The notes under the pieces were generated by a model that did not search any database, had not been told where the DNA came from, and saw only the letters and a list, made by a program, of their open reading frames with translations. Positions 15,718 through 23,707 of a DNA stretch of 45,857 bases are shown piece after piece. Origin of the DNA: Planctomycetota bacterium (GTDB lineage: Bacteria; Planctomycetota; Phycisphaerae; UBA1845). Numbering within the stretch: the first letter of the stretch is position 1; every line of letters starts with the position of its first letter. The position numbers and the translations under genes were made by a program. The stretch covers positions 1 through 45,857 of the forward strand of contig JACQXM010000052.1 in NCBI GenBank assembly GCA_016208685.1. The letters run 5' to 3'.

Positions 15718-18700
15718 ATGAACAACGCCACCCTCAAGCCTGGATCAGGCCATGCCGCCCGGCACGGGCGTCGGCTGAGCGGGAGTGCCCGTGCTCGGGT
15801 CGTCGCGGTGTTGCTGCTTTCGGCGCTCGGTTGCGCTGGGCCGCGGGGCAGCGGTGCCGGCCCCGGCGCTGGCGACCACCCGCCGCTCCCGCCCGGCGTG
15901 GACGCCGAGCGTGCCTACATCCCACTGGAACGCATTGAACCGCCCGTCGTGGCACCGGTGCGCCCGGAAGGACTCAAGCCGCTGTCGGATCGCGCCGCAA
16001 CACAGTTGGGCACGGCACGCTCGCTGATCAACGAACAGCGCTACACGGAAGCCGCCATCGCCCTCGAGGGAGCGCTGCGCTACGAGCCCAGCCATCCGCA
16101 GATCCATCGCATGTTGGCCACACTGCATTGGCAGGCGGGGAACCTGGAACGGGCCCGTACGCACGCGGCGCGGGCCCTGGAGGTCAACCCCGACGACGCC
16201 GGCGCCCATTATCTCATGGGTCGCTGCCTGGCGGCCGCCGGCGACCGACGCGGCGCTATTGCCGCCTACCGCACGGCGCTGGCGTGCAGCGATCAGGACC
16301 GCGGACCGGAGGTCAGCGCTCTGTGCCGCTATTACCTGGCCGAGGCGCTGGGCGCGGAGGGCTATCTCGGCGCCGCGCTGGAGCAGTACCGCGCCTTCGA
16401 AAGGGATGCTCCCTCGCTTAGCGCCATCGCCACGCAGCCCGACCTCGTCACGCTGCTTCAGGGCAGTCGCGGGTCGGCGGGCGAGGCGAAGTCGCGGATT
16501 CTAGAGCAGCTCGGTCGCTATTCGGAAGCCGCCGACGCCGTGGCGCCCGTGGTCGGCGCCTCATCCGGCGAGACGGCGCTGAGCTTGCGCTATGGCGAGC
16601 TGCTGCTGAAGGCCGGACGGCTGGCGGACTCCCTGGCGGTGGTGCGGGGTATCGCCTCGGACGACGACCGGGTGTTGCGGTTGCTGTCCGCCATCCACGA
16701 ACGGGCCGGCGAGCCGGAACGCATGGTCGAGGACCTGCGGGCGCGAATCGCCGCCCGGCCGCACGAGTCGCGACTGCCGCTCTATCTGGCGGATCGTCTC
16801 GTCGAGCTCAATCGCGTGCCGGAGGCGCGGCGCGAGCTTCAGGGCTTCCTGGAGCGCATGCCGGCGGCCGTCGAAGTGCGGCTGCGACTGGTGGACCTGG
16901 CGGTGCGCAGCGCCGCGTGGGCGGATGCCCTGCGGCTCTGTGCCGAGGGTCTGGCACAACAGCCCAACCGTGCTACGGCGTTCGAGGACAAGATCGTCGC
17001 GATGCGGACGGAAGGGTCGGCGGTGGAGGCGCTGGTGGATGCCGGGCGTGAAGCAGATGCCGGGCCGGCACCGGCCGCCGCGCTCTACCTGCGGGGGATC
17101 CTGGCCCTTGCCGCCGCCAGATTCGACCGTGCCGAGACGCTATTGGGCGAATGCCTCGCCATCGACGCGGCGTTCACGCCCGCACGGGTGGCGCTGGCGG
17201 AGGTCAACCTGCGGACCTATCGCTATGACCAGGCGCTCGCGGTGGCGGCGCGAAGAGACCCCGAGGTCGCGGAGGACCACCGACTGGAGGCCGTGCTCGG
17301 TCAGATTCATGAGCGACTGGACGACCTCGCCGAGGCGGAGGTGCACTTCAAGGCGGCCATCCAGCTCGACCGCGCCGATACCCGGGCGATGTTCGCTCTG
17401 GCTCGGCTGTACGAGCGCTCGGACAAGGCGCTTCAAGCGCAACGGCAGCTCCGCGCCCTGCTTGACGAGGACCCGCTCCACGAGGCGGCGCGGGAAACGC
17501 TGGCCTACATGTACCTGCGCGAGGGCAAGAGCGATGCCGCCATGCAGCAGTTCACGGAACTGAGCCGCCTGGCGACCACGCCCATGGTCAAAGCGCGGGC
17601 GGCGGCGCTGCTGTCCCAGCAGCCGCGTTTCGACGCGGCGGCGTATCGCACGACGCTGCTGAAGGCGATGAACGAAAACCCGCCGGACGCCGCCACCTGG
17701 GTGGCAATCGCCGAGAGCTACGACGAGACGCATCAGTCCGCGGAGCGCTACGAGGCATTTCGCAAGGCGGCGGAGCTGGATCCCGACAACGAGGACGCGG
17801 CCATCGGCGTGGTCGCCAGCGCCCAGGCCCTGCTGCGCTTCGAGGAGGCGGCCGAGCGACTGCGCGCCCTGCTGCCGCGGCGACCCAATCGCCACGAATG
17901 GCGCCGCGTGCTGATCGACCTGTACTGGACCATCCAGGATTACGACGCCGCCCTGGAACTGGCGCGGCGGATGGAGGCGCGAGAGGACCTGGACGAGCCG
18001 GTCCGGACGCGCTACCGGCTGCGCATCGCCGATGGCCTGCGCCTGGCGGGGCGTGGCAGCGAGGCTATCCAGGTGCTGGAACGCTGGCGCGCCGCCTCCC
18101 AGAACAACCCCGAGTGGACCAAACGCCTCGCCGACGGTTACATGATGGAAGCGCAGCCCGCCGCCGCCGTTCCGCTTTACGAGTCGCTCTACCGCGCCGA
18201 CCCCGGCGAGAAGAAGCTGCTCACCGACGTCGTCGAGGCACTGAACGGCGCCGGGGCGCACGACCGCGCCTGCCAATACGCCCTCGACTGGCTGGACGAG
18301 GACCCGGACAACGATCAACCCACGGCACTGCTGGTGTATGCGCTGGGTGGAACCGGCCGCGTCGACGACGTCCTGGAGTTGATCCGAACCATCCTTACCC
18401 AGACGCCGCATCGCGAGGCGTTCCAGGACCAGTACATCCTGCGCTTGCGCCTCGCGGATCGCCACAAGGAGTGCATTGCCTTCATCGAGGACCTCCTCGA
18501 CGAGGCGATGGCCCTCTGGCAGCGGGCCACGGACCATCCGCAGCGCCGCGCTCTGGAGGCGCCCACGGAACGCGAGATCGCGCGGCAGCCGGACGAGCCC
18601 TTCTCCGCGGAGAAACTCAGCGAACGCGTGGTGGAGTTGCGCATCCGTTTGGCCGCCGAGCACATCGCGGCGCGCCTGTACCGCGACGCCGAGGAGATGA

Positions 18701-19326
18701 TCCTGGGCTGGCTCGACGCGGCGCAGGACCCGGCCTCGCGCTTCGAGTACCTGCTGGCGCTGGGCCAGTGCTACCAACAACAGGGCGACAATGAACGCTC
18801 CACCGAGGTTGTGGAACGGGCGTTGGCGCTGCAACCGGAGAACGTCAGCCTCAACAACGACGTTGCCTACGGCTGGATCGACCACAGTAAGCGGCTGGCG
18901 GACGCCGAGCGGATGATCCGCTTCACGCTCTCCCGCGCTCCGCGCGAGGGTGCCTACCTCGACACGTACGGTTGGCTGCTATACAAGAAGGGCGAGTTCG
19001 CGGAGGCCAAGAAGTGGCTGCAGCGCGCTGCGCACGAACGCACGGGCAGCGACCCCGTGGTGCTCGATCACCTGGGCGATGCCTGCTGGCGCCTGGGTGA
19101 AAAGGACGCGGCGGTCGAGCATTGGAGTGCGGCCGTGGAGCGCGTGCGGCAGATGCCTGACGACGAAATCCGGGCCGAGGACATCCGCCGGGTTCGTGAC
19201 GCCACGCCGCAGAAGATCGAGACCGCGCGGGGCGGGGGCGTGCCGGCGGTGGCGCCCGTGGCCGGGCCGGCGGGCGGTTCCCGGGAAGACGAAGGCGACG
19301 CACGACCCAGAAAGCCGGCAGAGTAG
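15718..19326 (+). CDS. Large TPR-repeat protein, probable lipoprotein
   Basis: 1202 residues from the ATG at 15718; the 41 codons upstream in frame look non-coding. After a basic N-terminus, a hydrophobic stretch RVVAVLLLSALGC suggests a lipoprotein signal, although the lipobox (ALGC) is not ideal. From about residue 95 to 1150 the protein is almost entirely tetratricopeptide repeats, seen as repeated patterns such as ALRYEPSHPQIHRMLATLHWQ, ALEVNPDDAGAHYLMGRCL and ALQPENVSLNNDVAYGW. The last 40 residues are Gly/Pro/Ala-rich. Proteins of this size and layout act as scaffolds at the cell envelope in Planctomycetota; no partner can be named. It is separated by 119 bases from the YebC-family gene downstream and shares its strand. 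Confidence 0.85.
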   Translation: MNNATLKPGSGHAARHGRRLSGSARARVVAVLLLSALGCAGPRGSGAGPGAGDHPPLPPGVDAERAYIPLERIEPPVVAPVRPEGLKPLSDRAATQLGTARSLINEQRYTEAAIALEGALRYEPSHPQIHRMLATLHWQAGNLERARTHAARALEVNPDDAGAHYLMGRCLAAAGDRRGAIAAYRTALACSDQDRGPEVSALCRYYLAEALGAEGYLGAALEQYRAFERDAPSLSAIATQPDLVTLLQGSRGSAGEAKSRILEQLGRYSEAADAVAPVVGASSGETALSLRYGELLLKAGRLADSLAVVRGIASDDDRVLRLLSAIHERAGEPERMVEDLRARIAARPHESRLPLYLADRLVELNRVPEARRELQGFLERMPAAVEVRLRLVDLAVRSAAWADALRLCAEGLAQQPNRATAFEDKIVAMRTEGSAVEALVDAGREADAGPAPAAALYLRGILALAAARFDRAETLLGECLAIDAAFTPARVALAEVNLRTYRYDQALAVAARRDPEVAEDHRLEAVLGQIHERLDDLAEAEVHFKAAIQLDRADTRAMFALARLYERSDKALQAQRQLRALLDEDPLHEAARETLAYMYLREGKSDAAMQQFTELSRLATTPMVKARAAALLSQQPRFDAAAYRTTLLKAMNENPPDAATWVAIAESYDETHQSAERYEAFRKAAELDPDNEDAAIGVVASAQALLRFEEAAERLRALLPRRPNRHEWRRVLIDLYWTIQDYDAALELARRMEAREDLDEPVRTRYRLRIADGLRLAGRGSEAIQVLERWRAASQNNPEWTKRLADGYMMEAQPAAAVPLYESLYRADPGEKKLLTDVVEALNGAGAHDRACQYALDWLDEDPDNDQPTALLVYALGGTGRVDDVLELIRTILTQTPHREAFQDQYILRLRLADRHKECIAFIEDLLDEAMALWQRATDHPQRRALEAPTEREIARQPDEPFSAEKLSERVVELRIRLAAEHIAARLYRDAEEMILGWLDAAQDPASRFEYLLALGQCYQQQGDNERSTEVVERALALQPENVSLNNDVAYGWIDHSKRLADAERMIRFTLSRAPREGAYLDTYGWLLYKKGEFAEAKKWLQRAAHERTGSDPVVLDHLGDACWRLGEKDAAVEHWSAAVERVRQMPDDEIRAEDIRRVRDATPQKIETARGGGVPAVAPVAGPAGGSREDEGDARPRKPAE

Positions 19327-19445
19327 GTGAGCGCGCGATGCTGCGCCGCGGGAACAGAGCCGCGGCCGCGAGGGAGCGGGCGGGAACGCGCACAGTCACT
19401 CGGCGGCAGCGGTACCGGCCCGCCTGTTAACTACGGAGTTTCAAC

Positions 19446-20198
19446 GTGTCAGGCCATTCCAAATGGTCAACCATCAAGCATAAGAAGGCGGTCATCGACG
19501 CCCGGCGCGGGCGCTCCTGGGGCAAGCTCGCGCGGGCCGTGACCATGGCGGCCAAGATCGGCGGAGGCAGTCCCGACGACAATCCCCGTCTGCGCCTGGC
19601 GATCGACAAGGCCAAGGCCGAGAACATGCCCAAGGACACGATCGAGAAGGCGGTCAAAAAGGGCACCGGGGAGCTGGCGGGCGAGAGCTTCGAGGAGATT
19701 CTGTACGAAGGCTACGCCCCGGGCGGCGTGGCGGTGATGTGCAAGTGCAGCACCGACAACCGCAACCGGACCGCGGGGGAAATCCGCAAGCTGTTCGAAC
19801 GCCACGGCGGCAACCTGGGCGCCACCAACTGCGTGGCCTTCCAGTTCAGCCAGAAGGGCGTCATTCTCGTGGCGGGAGAGAGCGCCACGGAAGACCGCCT
19901 CATGGAGCTCGCCCTGGAGGCGGGCGCCGACGACGTCAGCTCGTCGCAACTGGTGCACGAGATCACGTGCAACCCGGAGTCCTTCGACGCGGTACGCAAG
20001 TCACTCACCGACGCAGGCATTCCCATCCAATCCGCCGACCTGTCCATGGTCGCGGCAAACCTGATCACCCTGGACTTGGCGACGGCGCGGAAAGTGATGA
20101 GGCTGATTGATGGGCTGGAGGAGCACGACGACGTGGACGCGGTGTATTCGAACTCCGACGTTCCGGACGAGGTCATCGCCGCCCTGGCCAAGGAGTGA
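19446..20198 (+). CDS. YebC/PmpR-family protein (transcription regulator or translation factor)
   Basis: 250 residues, full length. The family start SGHSKWSTIKHKKAVIDARRG is directly visible, followed by NPRLRLAIDKAKAENMPKDTI, the GYAPGGVAV segment, and CSTDNRNRTAGEIRKLF. Members were first described as DNA-binding regulators, and more recently as factors that relieve ribosome stalling at polyproline stretches; the sequence alone does not say which applies here. It starts with GTG at 19446 behind CGGAG. Its stop lies 4 bases before the thyX start, and the ribosome site of thyX (AAGGAG) is inside its last codons, so the two are likely one operon. The proline-rich IF-2 linker encoded nearby would be a natural client if the translation role is right (inference). 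Confidence 0.93.
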   Translation: MSGHSKWSTIKHKKAVIDARRGRSWGKLARAVTMAAKIGGGSPDDNPRLRLAIDKAKAENMPKDTIEKAVKKGTGELAGESFEEILYEGYAPGGVAVMCKCSTDNRNRTAGEIRKLFERHGGNLGATNCVAFQFSQKGVILVAGESATEDRLMELALEAGADDVSSSQLVHEITCNPESFDAVRKSLTDAGIPIQSADLSMVAANLITLDLATARKVMRLIDGLEEHDDVDAVYSNSDVPDEVIAALAKE

Positions 20199-20202
20199 GC
20201 CG

Positions 20203-20979
20203 GTGAAGATCATCCGTCGCCCGAGCGTGTATCTGGTGGGTCGGCAGTCGCTGGACGAAGCCGCCGTGACGCGGTTCCTGGCCGACCATGAGGTGCCGGA
20301 ATGGTCGACGGACACCGCCGTTCCCGCGGACGTGCTTCCGGAGCTGGCCGGGCGGCTATGCTACATGAGCTTCGCCAGGCCGCGGCCGGGCGGCAACAGC
20401 GCCTACCTGGAACACATCAAGGAGGTCGGGCACGGGAGCGTTCTGGAGCACACCGTCTTCAACTTCATCATCGCCGGCGTTTCCCGTTCCTTCACTCATG
20501 AGCTGGTGCGGCACCGCGCCGGCTTCGGCTACTCGCAGCTCTCGCAGCGGTACGTCGACGAGTCGGTGGCCGATTTCGTGGAGCCGGATTGCATCGCCGG
20601 GGACGCCGAGTTGCACGAGGTGTGGCGGCAAGCCGTCGAACAGGCACAGGAGGCGTACGTCAAGCTGGTGAACGGCCTGCAGAAGCAGTTCGCCTCGGTG
20701 GAGGACAAGACGCTGCGCCGCAAGCTGGCCCGTCAAGCGGCGCGCTCGGTTCTGCCCAACGCCACGGAAACCAAGATCTTCGTCACTGCCAATGCCCGGG
20801 CCCTGCGGCATTTCATCGAACTGCGTTGCAACGAACATGCGGAAACCGAGATCCGCGTGGTCGCGGCGCTGATGCTCGATCTGCTGCGGAAGGAAGCCCC
20901 GAGTCTCTTCAACGACTACGAGTTTGCCACGCTGGCCGACGGCACGCGCGTAGCGCAAACGCCCCACAAGAAAGTCTAG
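20203..20979 (+). CDS. thyX: Flavin-dependent thymidylate synthase ThyX
   Basis: 258 residues. Makes dTMP from dUMP with methylenetetrahydrofolate and FAD-bound hydride from NAD(P)H. The GTG at 20203 is chosen over the longer frame because AAGGAG lies seven bases upstream. The ThyX motif is at residues 103-116: RHR followed by AGFGYSQLSQR. The usual spacing is RHR-x7-S; here it is one residue longer, a variant that I believe occurs in some lineages. Other family blocks are EHTVFNFIIAGVSRSFTHELV just before the motif, and the C-terminal ETKIFVTANARALRHFIELRCNEHAETEIR with the substrate-binding Arg residues. No thyA is visible, so this may be the only thymidylate synthase. Confidence 0.96.
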   Translation: MKIIRRPSVYLVGRQSLDEAAVTRFLADHEVPEWSTDTAVPADVLPELAGRLCYMSFARPRPGGNSAYLEHIKEVGHGSVLEHTVFNFIIAGVSRSFTHELVRHRAGFGYSQLSQRYVDESVADFVEPDCIAGDAELHEVWRQAVEQAQEAYVKLVNGLQKQFASVEDKTLRRKLARQAARSVLPNATETKIFVTANARALRHFIELRCNEHAETEIRVVAALMLDLLRKEAPSLFNDYEFATLADGTRVAQTPHKKV

Positions 20980-21356
20980 TTGCGTCGGCGCAGCGCGACC
21001 TCCGATGGCCCGCGCCCGCGGGGTACCCGTGCCACGCCCTGCCCACGATCAGTCGCGCGCCGCCATCACCATGCTGCGGCCGTGAGCGGCCGGGGTTCCG
21101 GGGAGGCAGGCGGGGCAGACTCGTGGTGCCGCGGAGGTTGCCTGCCCGAAAGTCTCGTGCCGCCGCCGGGCATCGTCCTGGGGGTCGCCTTCCGTGCCTC
21201 AAGGCGTTATCATGGTTGGTGCGCAGGGGAGGGGGCGCCCGGCCGCTCAGACTGGGCGTACGACCCGTGGAAAGCCGATGAAGCATGCACACTGCGAACG
21301 GCGTCCGGCGTACGTCCCGGCGCCGGCGGGTGGCGGAGTGGAGGCTACAGGACCGT
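20980..21356 (+). other. 377-base gap with a nested hairpin
   Basis: No gene is supported. GGCAGGC (21105-21111) pairs with GCCTGCC (21140-21146) and encloses a smaller GGCA/TGCC hairpin. There is no T tract, so it is not a standard terminator; it could contribute to ending thyX transcription or be the 5' leader of the aminotransferase. Confidence 0.4.
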
Positions 21357-22679
21357 ATGCTCGGTATCAAACAGGAACCACACAGCGATCGCCAGGACGA
21401 GAACTGGATCGGCCCCGCGCCTTGGATCGAGACGGCACTGCCCGGCCCGAACGCCAAGCGGCTCATCCAGACCGACGAGCGCTACAGTTCACCTTCCTAC
21501 ACCCGCGATTACCCCCTGGTCGTGCGCCGCGCCCTGGGTTCCGTGGTCGAAGACGTGGACGGAAACCGCTTTCTTGACTTCGCCGCCGGCATCGCCGTCT
21601 GCTCCACCGGACACTGCAACCCCAAGGTGGTCGCAGCCATCGAGGCGCAGGCGCGCAGCCTGATCCACATCTGCGGCAGCGATTTTTATTACCCGCCCAT
21701 GATCGAGCTCATGGAGAAGCTCGCCGAGATCGTGCCGGGCGACGCGCCCAAGCGCGTGCTGCTCACCAACAGCGGGGCGGAGGCGGTCGAGGCGGCGTTC
21801 AAGATCGCCCGACACCACACCAACCGCAAAGGTGTGATTGCGTTCCACGGCGCCTTCCACGGCCGGACCATGGGAGCCCTGGCGCTGACCAGCTCCAAGA
21901 TCCGCCAGAAGGAGCGCTTCGGGCCTCTGGTACCCATGGTGGTGCACGTGCCCTTCGGGAGCGTGGAGACCATCGAGAACCTGGTGTTCAAGACGCAGAT
22001 GTCGCCCAAGGAAGTGGCGGCCGTGTTCGTGGAGCCCATCCAGGGCGAGGGCGGGTACCTGGTGCCCGATGCTTCGTTCCTGCCCGAGCTGCGGGCGCTC
22101 TGCGACCGGCATGGCATTCTCCTGGTGTGCGATGAGATTCAGTCGGGCGTCGGACGGACCGGGCGCTGGTTCGCCTTCGAGCATTCCAACATCGTGCCCG
22201 ACATCGTGCTGCTGGCGAAGGGGCTGGCCAGCGGCATGCCGGTGGGCGCCGTCGTCGCCCGCGAGGAGGTGATGGACTGGCCCCCCGGCGCGCAGGGCAG
22301 CACCTTCGGCGGCAACCCCGTCTGTTGCGCCGCGGCCCTGGCGACGCTTCAGCTCATCGAGTCCTCCTATATGGAGAACGCCGCGCGACTGGGTGAGCAG
22401 CTTCGCAAGGCGCTCCAGGGCATTGCCGACCACCGCAAAGTCATTGCCAACGTTCGCGGGCTGGGCCTGATGCACGGCGTGGACGTTTTGAGTCGCAAGA
22501 CGGGCAAGGGCGATGCCAAGCTCCGCGAGCGCATCCTGTACGCCGCGTTTGAACGCGGCCTGATCCTGCTGCCCTGCGGCGAGTTCAGCATCCGCTTCTG
22601 TCCGCCCTTGTGCATCAATGACACCCAGCTCGACGTGGGGCTCAAGCTCTTCGACGAGGCACTGGCTACGGTTCTATAG
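21357..22679 (+). CDS. Class III PLP-dependent aminotransferase (4-aminobutyrate/acetylornithine type)
   Basis: 440 residues from the ATG at 21357 (GAGG upstream); the extra 24 codons before it look non-coding. Family blocks: GNRFLDFAAGIAVCSTGHCNP (substrate and PLP-domain start), NSGAEAVEAAFKIAR, HGAFHGRTMGALALTSS, EPIQGEGGY, CDEIQSGVGRTG with the PLP-pyridine Asp, and the Schiff-base Lys288 in LLAKGLASGMP. The N-terminal GPNAKRLIQTDE and PLVVRRALGSVVEDVDG resemble the archaeal/thermophile branch annotated as 4-aminobutyrate aminotransferase, some members of which are in fact broad-specificity amino-acid racemases. The amino donor therefore cannot be fixed from sequence. No arginine or GABA-pathway genes are adjacent. 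It converges with larE, with 123 bases between them. Confidence 0.92.
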   Translation: MLGIKQEPHSDRQDENWIGPAPWIETALPGPNAKRLIQTDERYSSPSYTRDYPLVVRRALGSVVEDVDGNRFLDFAAGIAVCSTGHCNPKVVAAIEAQARSLIHICGSDFYYPPMIELMEKLAEIVPGDAPKRVLLTNSGAEAVEAAFKIARHHTNRKGVIAFHGAFHGRTMGALALTSSKIRQKERFGPLVPMVVHVPFGSVETIENLVFKTQMSPKEVAAVFVEPIQGEGGYLVPDASFLPELRALCDRHGILLVCDEIQSGVGRTGRWFAFEHSNIVPDIVLLAKGLASGMPVGAVVAREEVMDWPPGAQGSTFGGNPVCCAAALATLQLIESSYMENAARLGEQLRKALQGIADHRKVIANVRGLGLMHGVDVLSRKTGKGDAKLRERILYAAFERGLILLPCGEFSIRFCPPLCINDTQLDVGLKLFDEALATVL

Positions 22680-22802
22680 ACGCCAGGGGAGCGAGTCCAC
22701 GGGTTGTGGGGCCCGCGTTCCAACCGGTTCAATGCTCGTAAGACCTCCACAAGTGGCCGGGGGGAACGAGTGTGCGGGGCAGCCGCGGCGTCGGCGCGGG
22801 TC

Positions 22803-23675
22803 CTACTTGCCGGCGGCAGGTACCGGCGCCACCGGCGACAGCGTGACCAGGGGCAGCATCTCGTTGAGGCTCCCGCTGCGAAAGCCGCGCAGGTCGAGAC
22901 AGACGTACCGATAGCCCAGGGAGCGGAAGTGGCTGTCGAGCCGCGCCGCGCATGACGGTTCAGCGAGCCGCGCCAGCTCCGCCACCGGCACTTCGATGCG
23001 CGCCAGGTCGCCGTGATGCCGCACCCGGCATTCACGAATGCCGAGCTGGTGCAGGAACGCTTCGCCCGCTTCGATCATGCGCAGCTTCTCCGGGGTGATG
23101 GCCTCGCCGTAAGGAACCCGGCTGGAAAGGCATGGTGCCGCGGGTTTGTCATGTGTGGGCAGGCCGAGCCGCGCCGAAAGCACGCGAATCTCCGCCTTCG
23201 ACAGTCCCACGTCCGCCGCCGGCGCCTGAACGCCGAACTGCCGTGCCGCCAGCAGCCCCGGACGATGGTCGCCCAGATCATCGGCAATCACGCCGTTGAT
23301 GATGGCCTCGATGCCACGGCGGCGAACCAGCGGCTGCATGTGGGTGTACAAGGTGGTCTTGCAGAAGTAGCAGCGGTTGGTGGGATTGCTCAGATAGTCG
23401 GGGTTGCGGAATTCGTCGGTGTCCAGGACCACGTGCTCCACGCCGATGAGCGCCGCCAGGCGCGACGCCTCCGCAAGCTCGTCGCGGGCGACGCTGTCGC
23501 TCCGACCGGTGACCGCCAGCACCCGCTCCCGCCCCAACACTTCGACCGCCGCCCGCAGCACGAAGGTGGAATCCACGCCGCCGCTGAAGGCGACGGCCAC
23601 GCTCTTCAGGGCGCGGAGCCGGCCCAGCAGATTCTCGTATTTCTGATCGAGTGTTGTGATCGCCGCCGCGGACAT
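22803..23675 (-). CDS. larE: LarE, pyridinium-dicarboxylate (nickel-pincer) sulfur transferase
   Basis: 290 residues from the ATG at 23675; the 40 codons upstream in frame overlap the next gene and are not protein-like. LarE is a PP-loop ATPase that activates the carboxylates of pyridinium-3,5-biscarboxylate mononucleotide and inserts sulfur, a step towards the nickel-pincer cofactor of lactate racemase-type enzymes. The PP-loop SGGVDS is at 31-36. Further LarE landmarks are NGVIADDLGDHRPGL, PCLSSRVPYGE with the Cys equivalent to the sacrificial Cys176 of Lactiplantibacillus LarE, and SLGYRYVCLDLRGFRSG at the end. It also has CYFC, which the Lactiplantibacillus enzyme lacks; three Cys suggest the iron-sulfur-cluster type of LarE (inference). 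larB and larC are not in the window; a LarA relative is at 37124-38716. Confidence 0.9.
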   Translation of the reverse strand: MSAAAITTLDQKYENLLGRLRALKSVAVAFSGGVDSTFVLRAAVEVLGRERVLAVTGRSDSVARDELAEASRLAALIGVEHVVLDTDEFRNPDYLSNPTNRCYFCKTTLYTHMQPLVRRRGIEAIINGVIADDLGDHRPGLLAARQFGVQAPAADVGLSKAEIRVLSARLGLPTHDKPAAPCLSSRVPYGEAITPEKLRMIEAGEAFLHQLGIRECRVRHHGDLARIEVPVAELARLAEPSCAARLDSHFRSLGYRYVCLDLRGFRSGSLNEMLPLVTLSPVAPVPAAGK

Positions 23676-23707
23676 CCACCCATTGTATGCCGGCGCGGCG
23701 CCGATGC

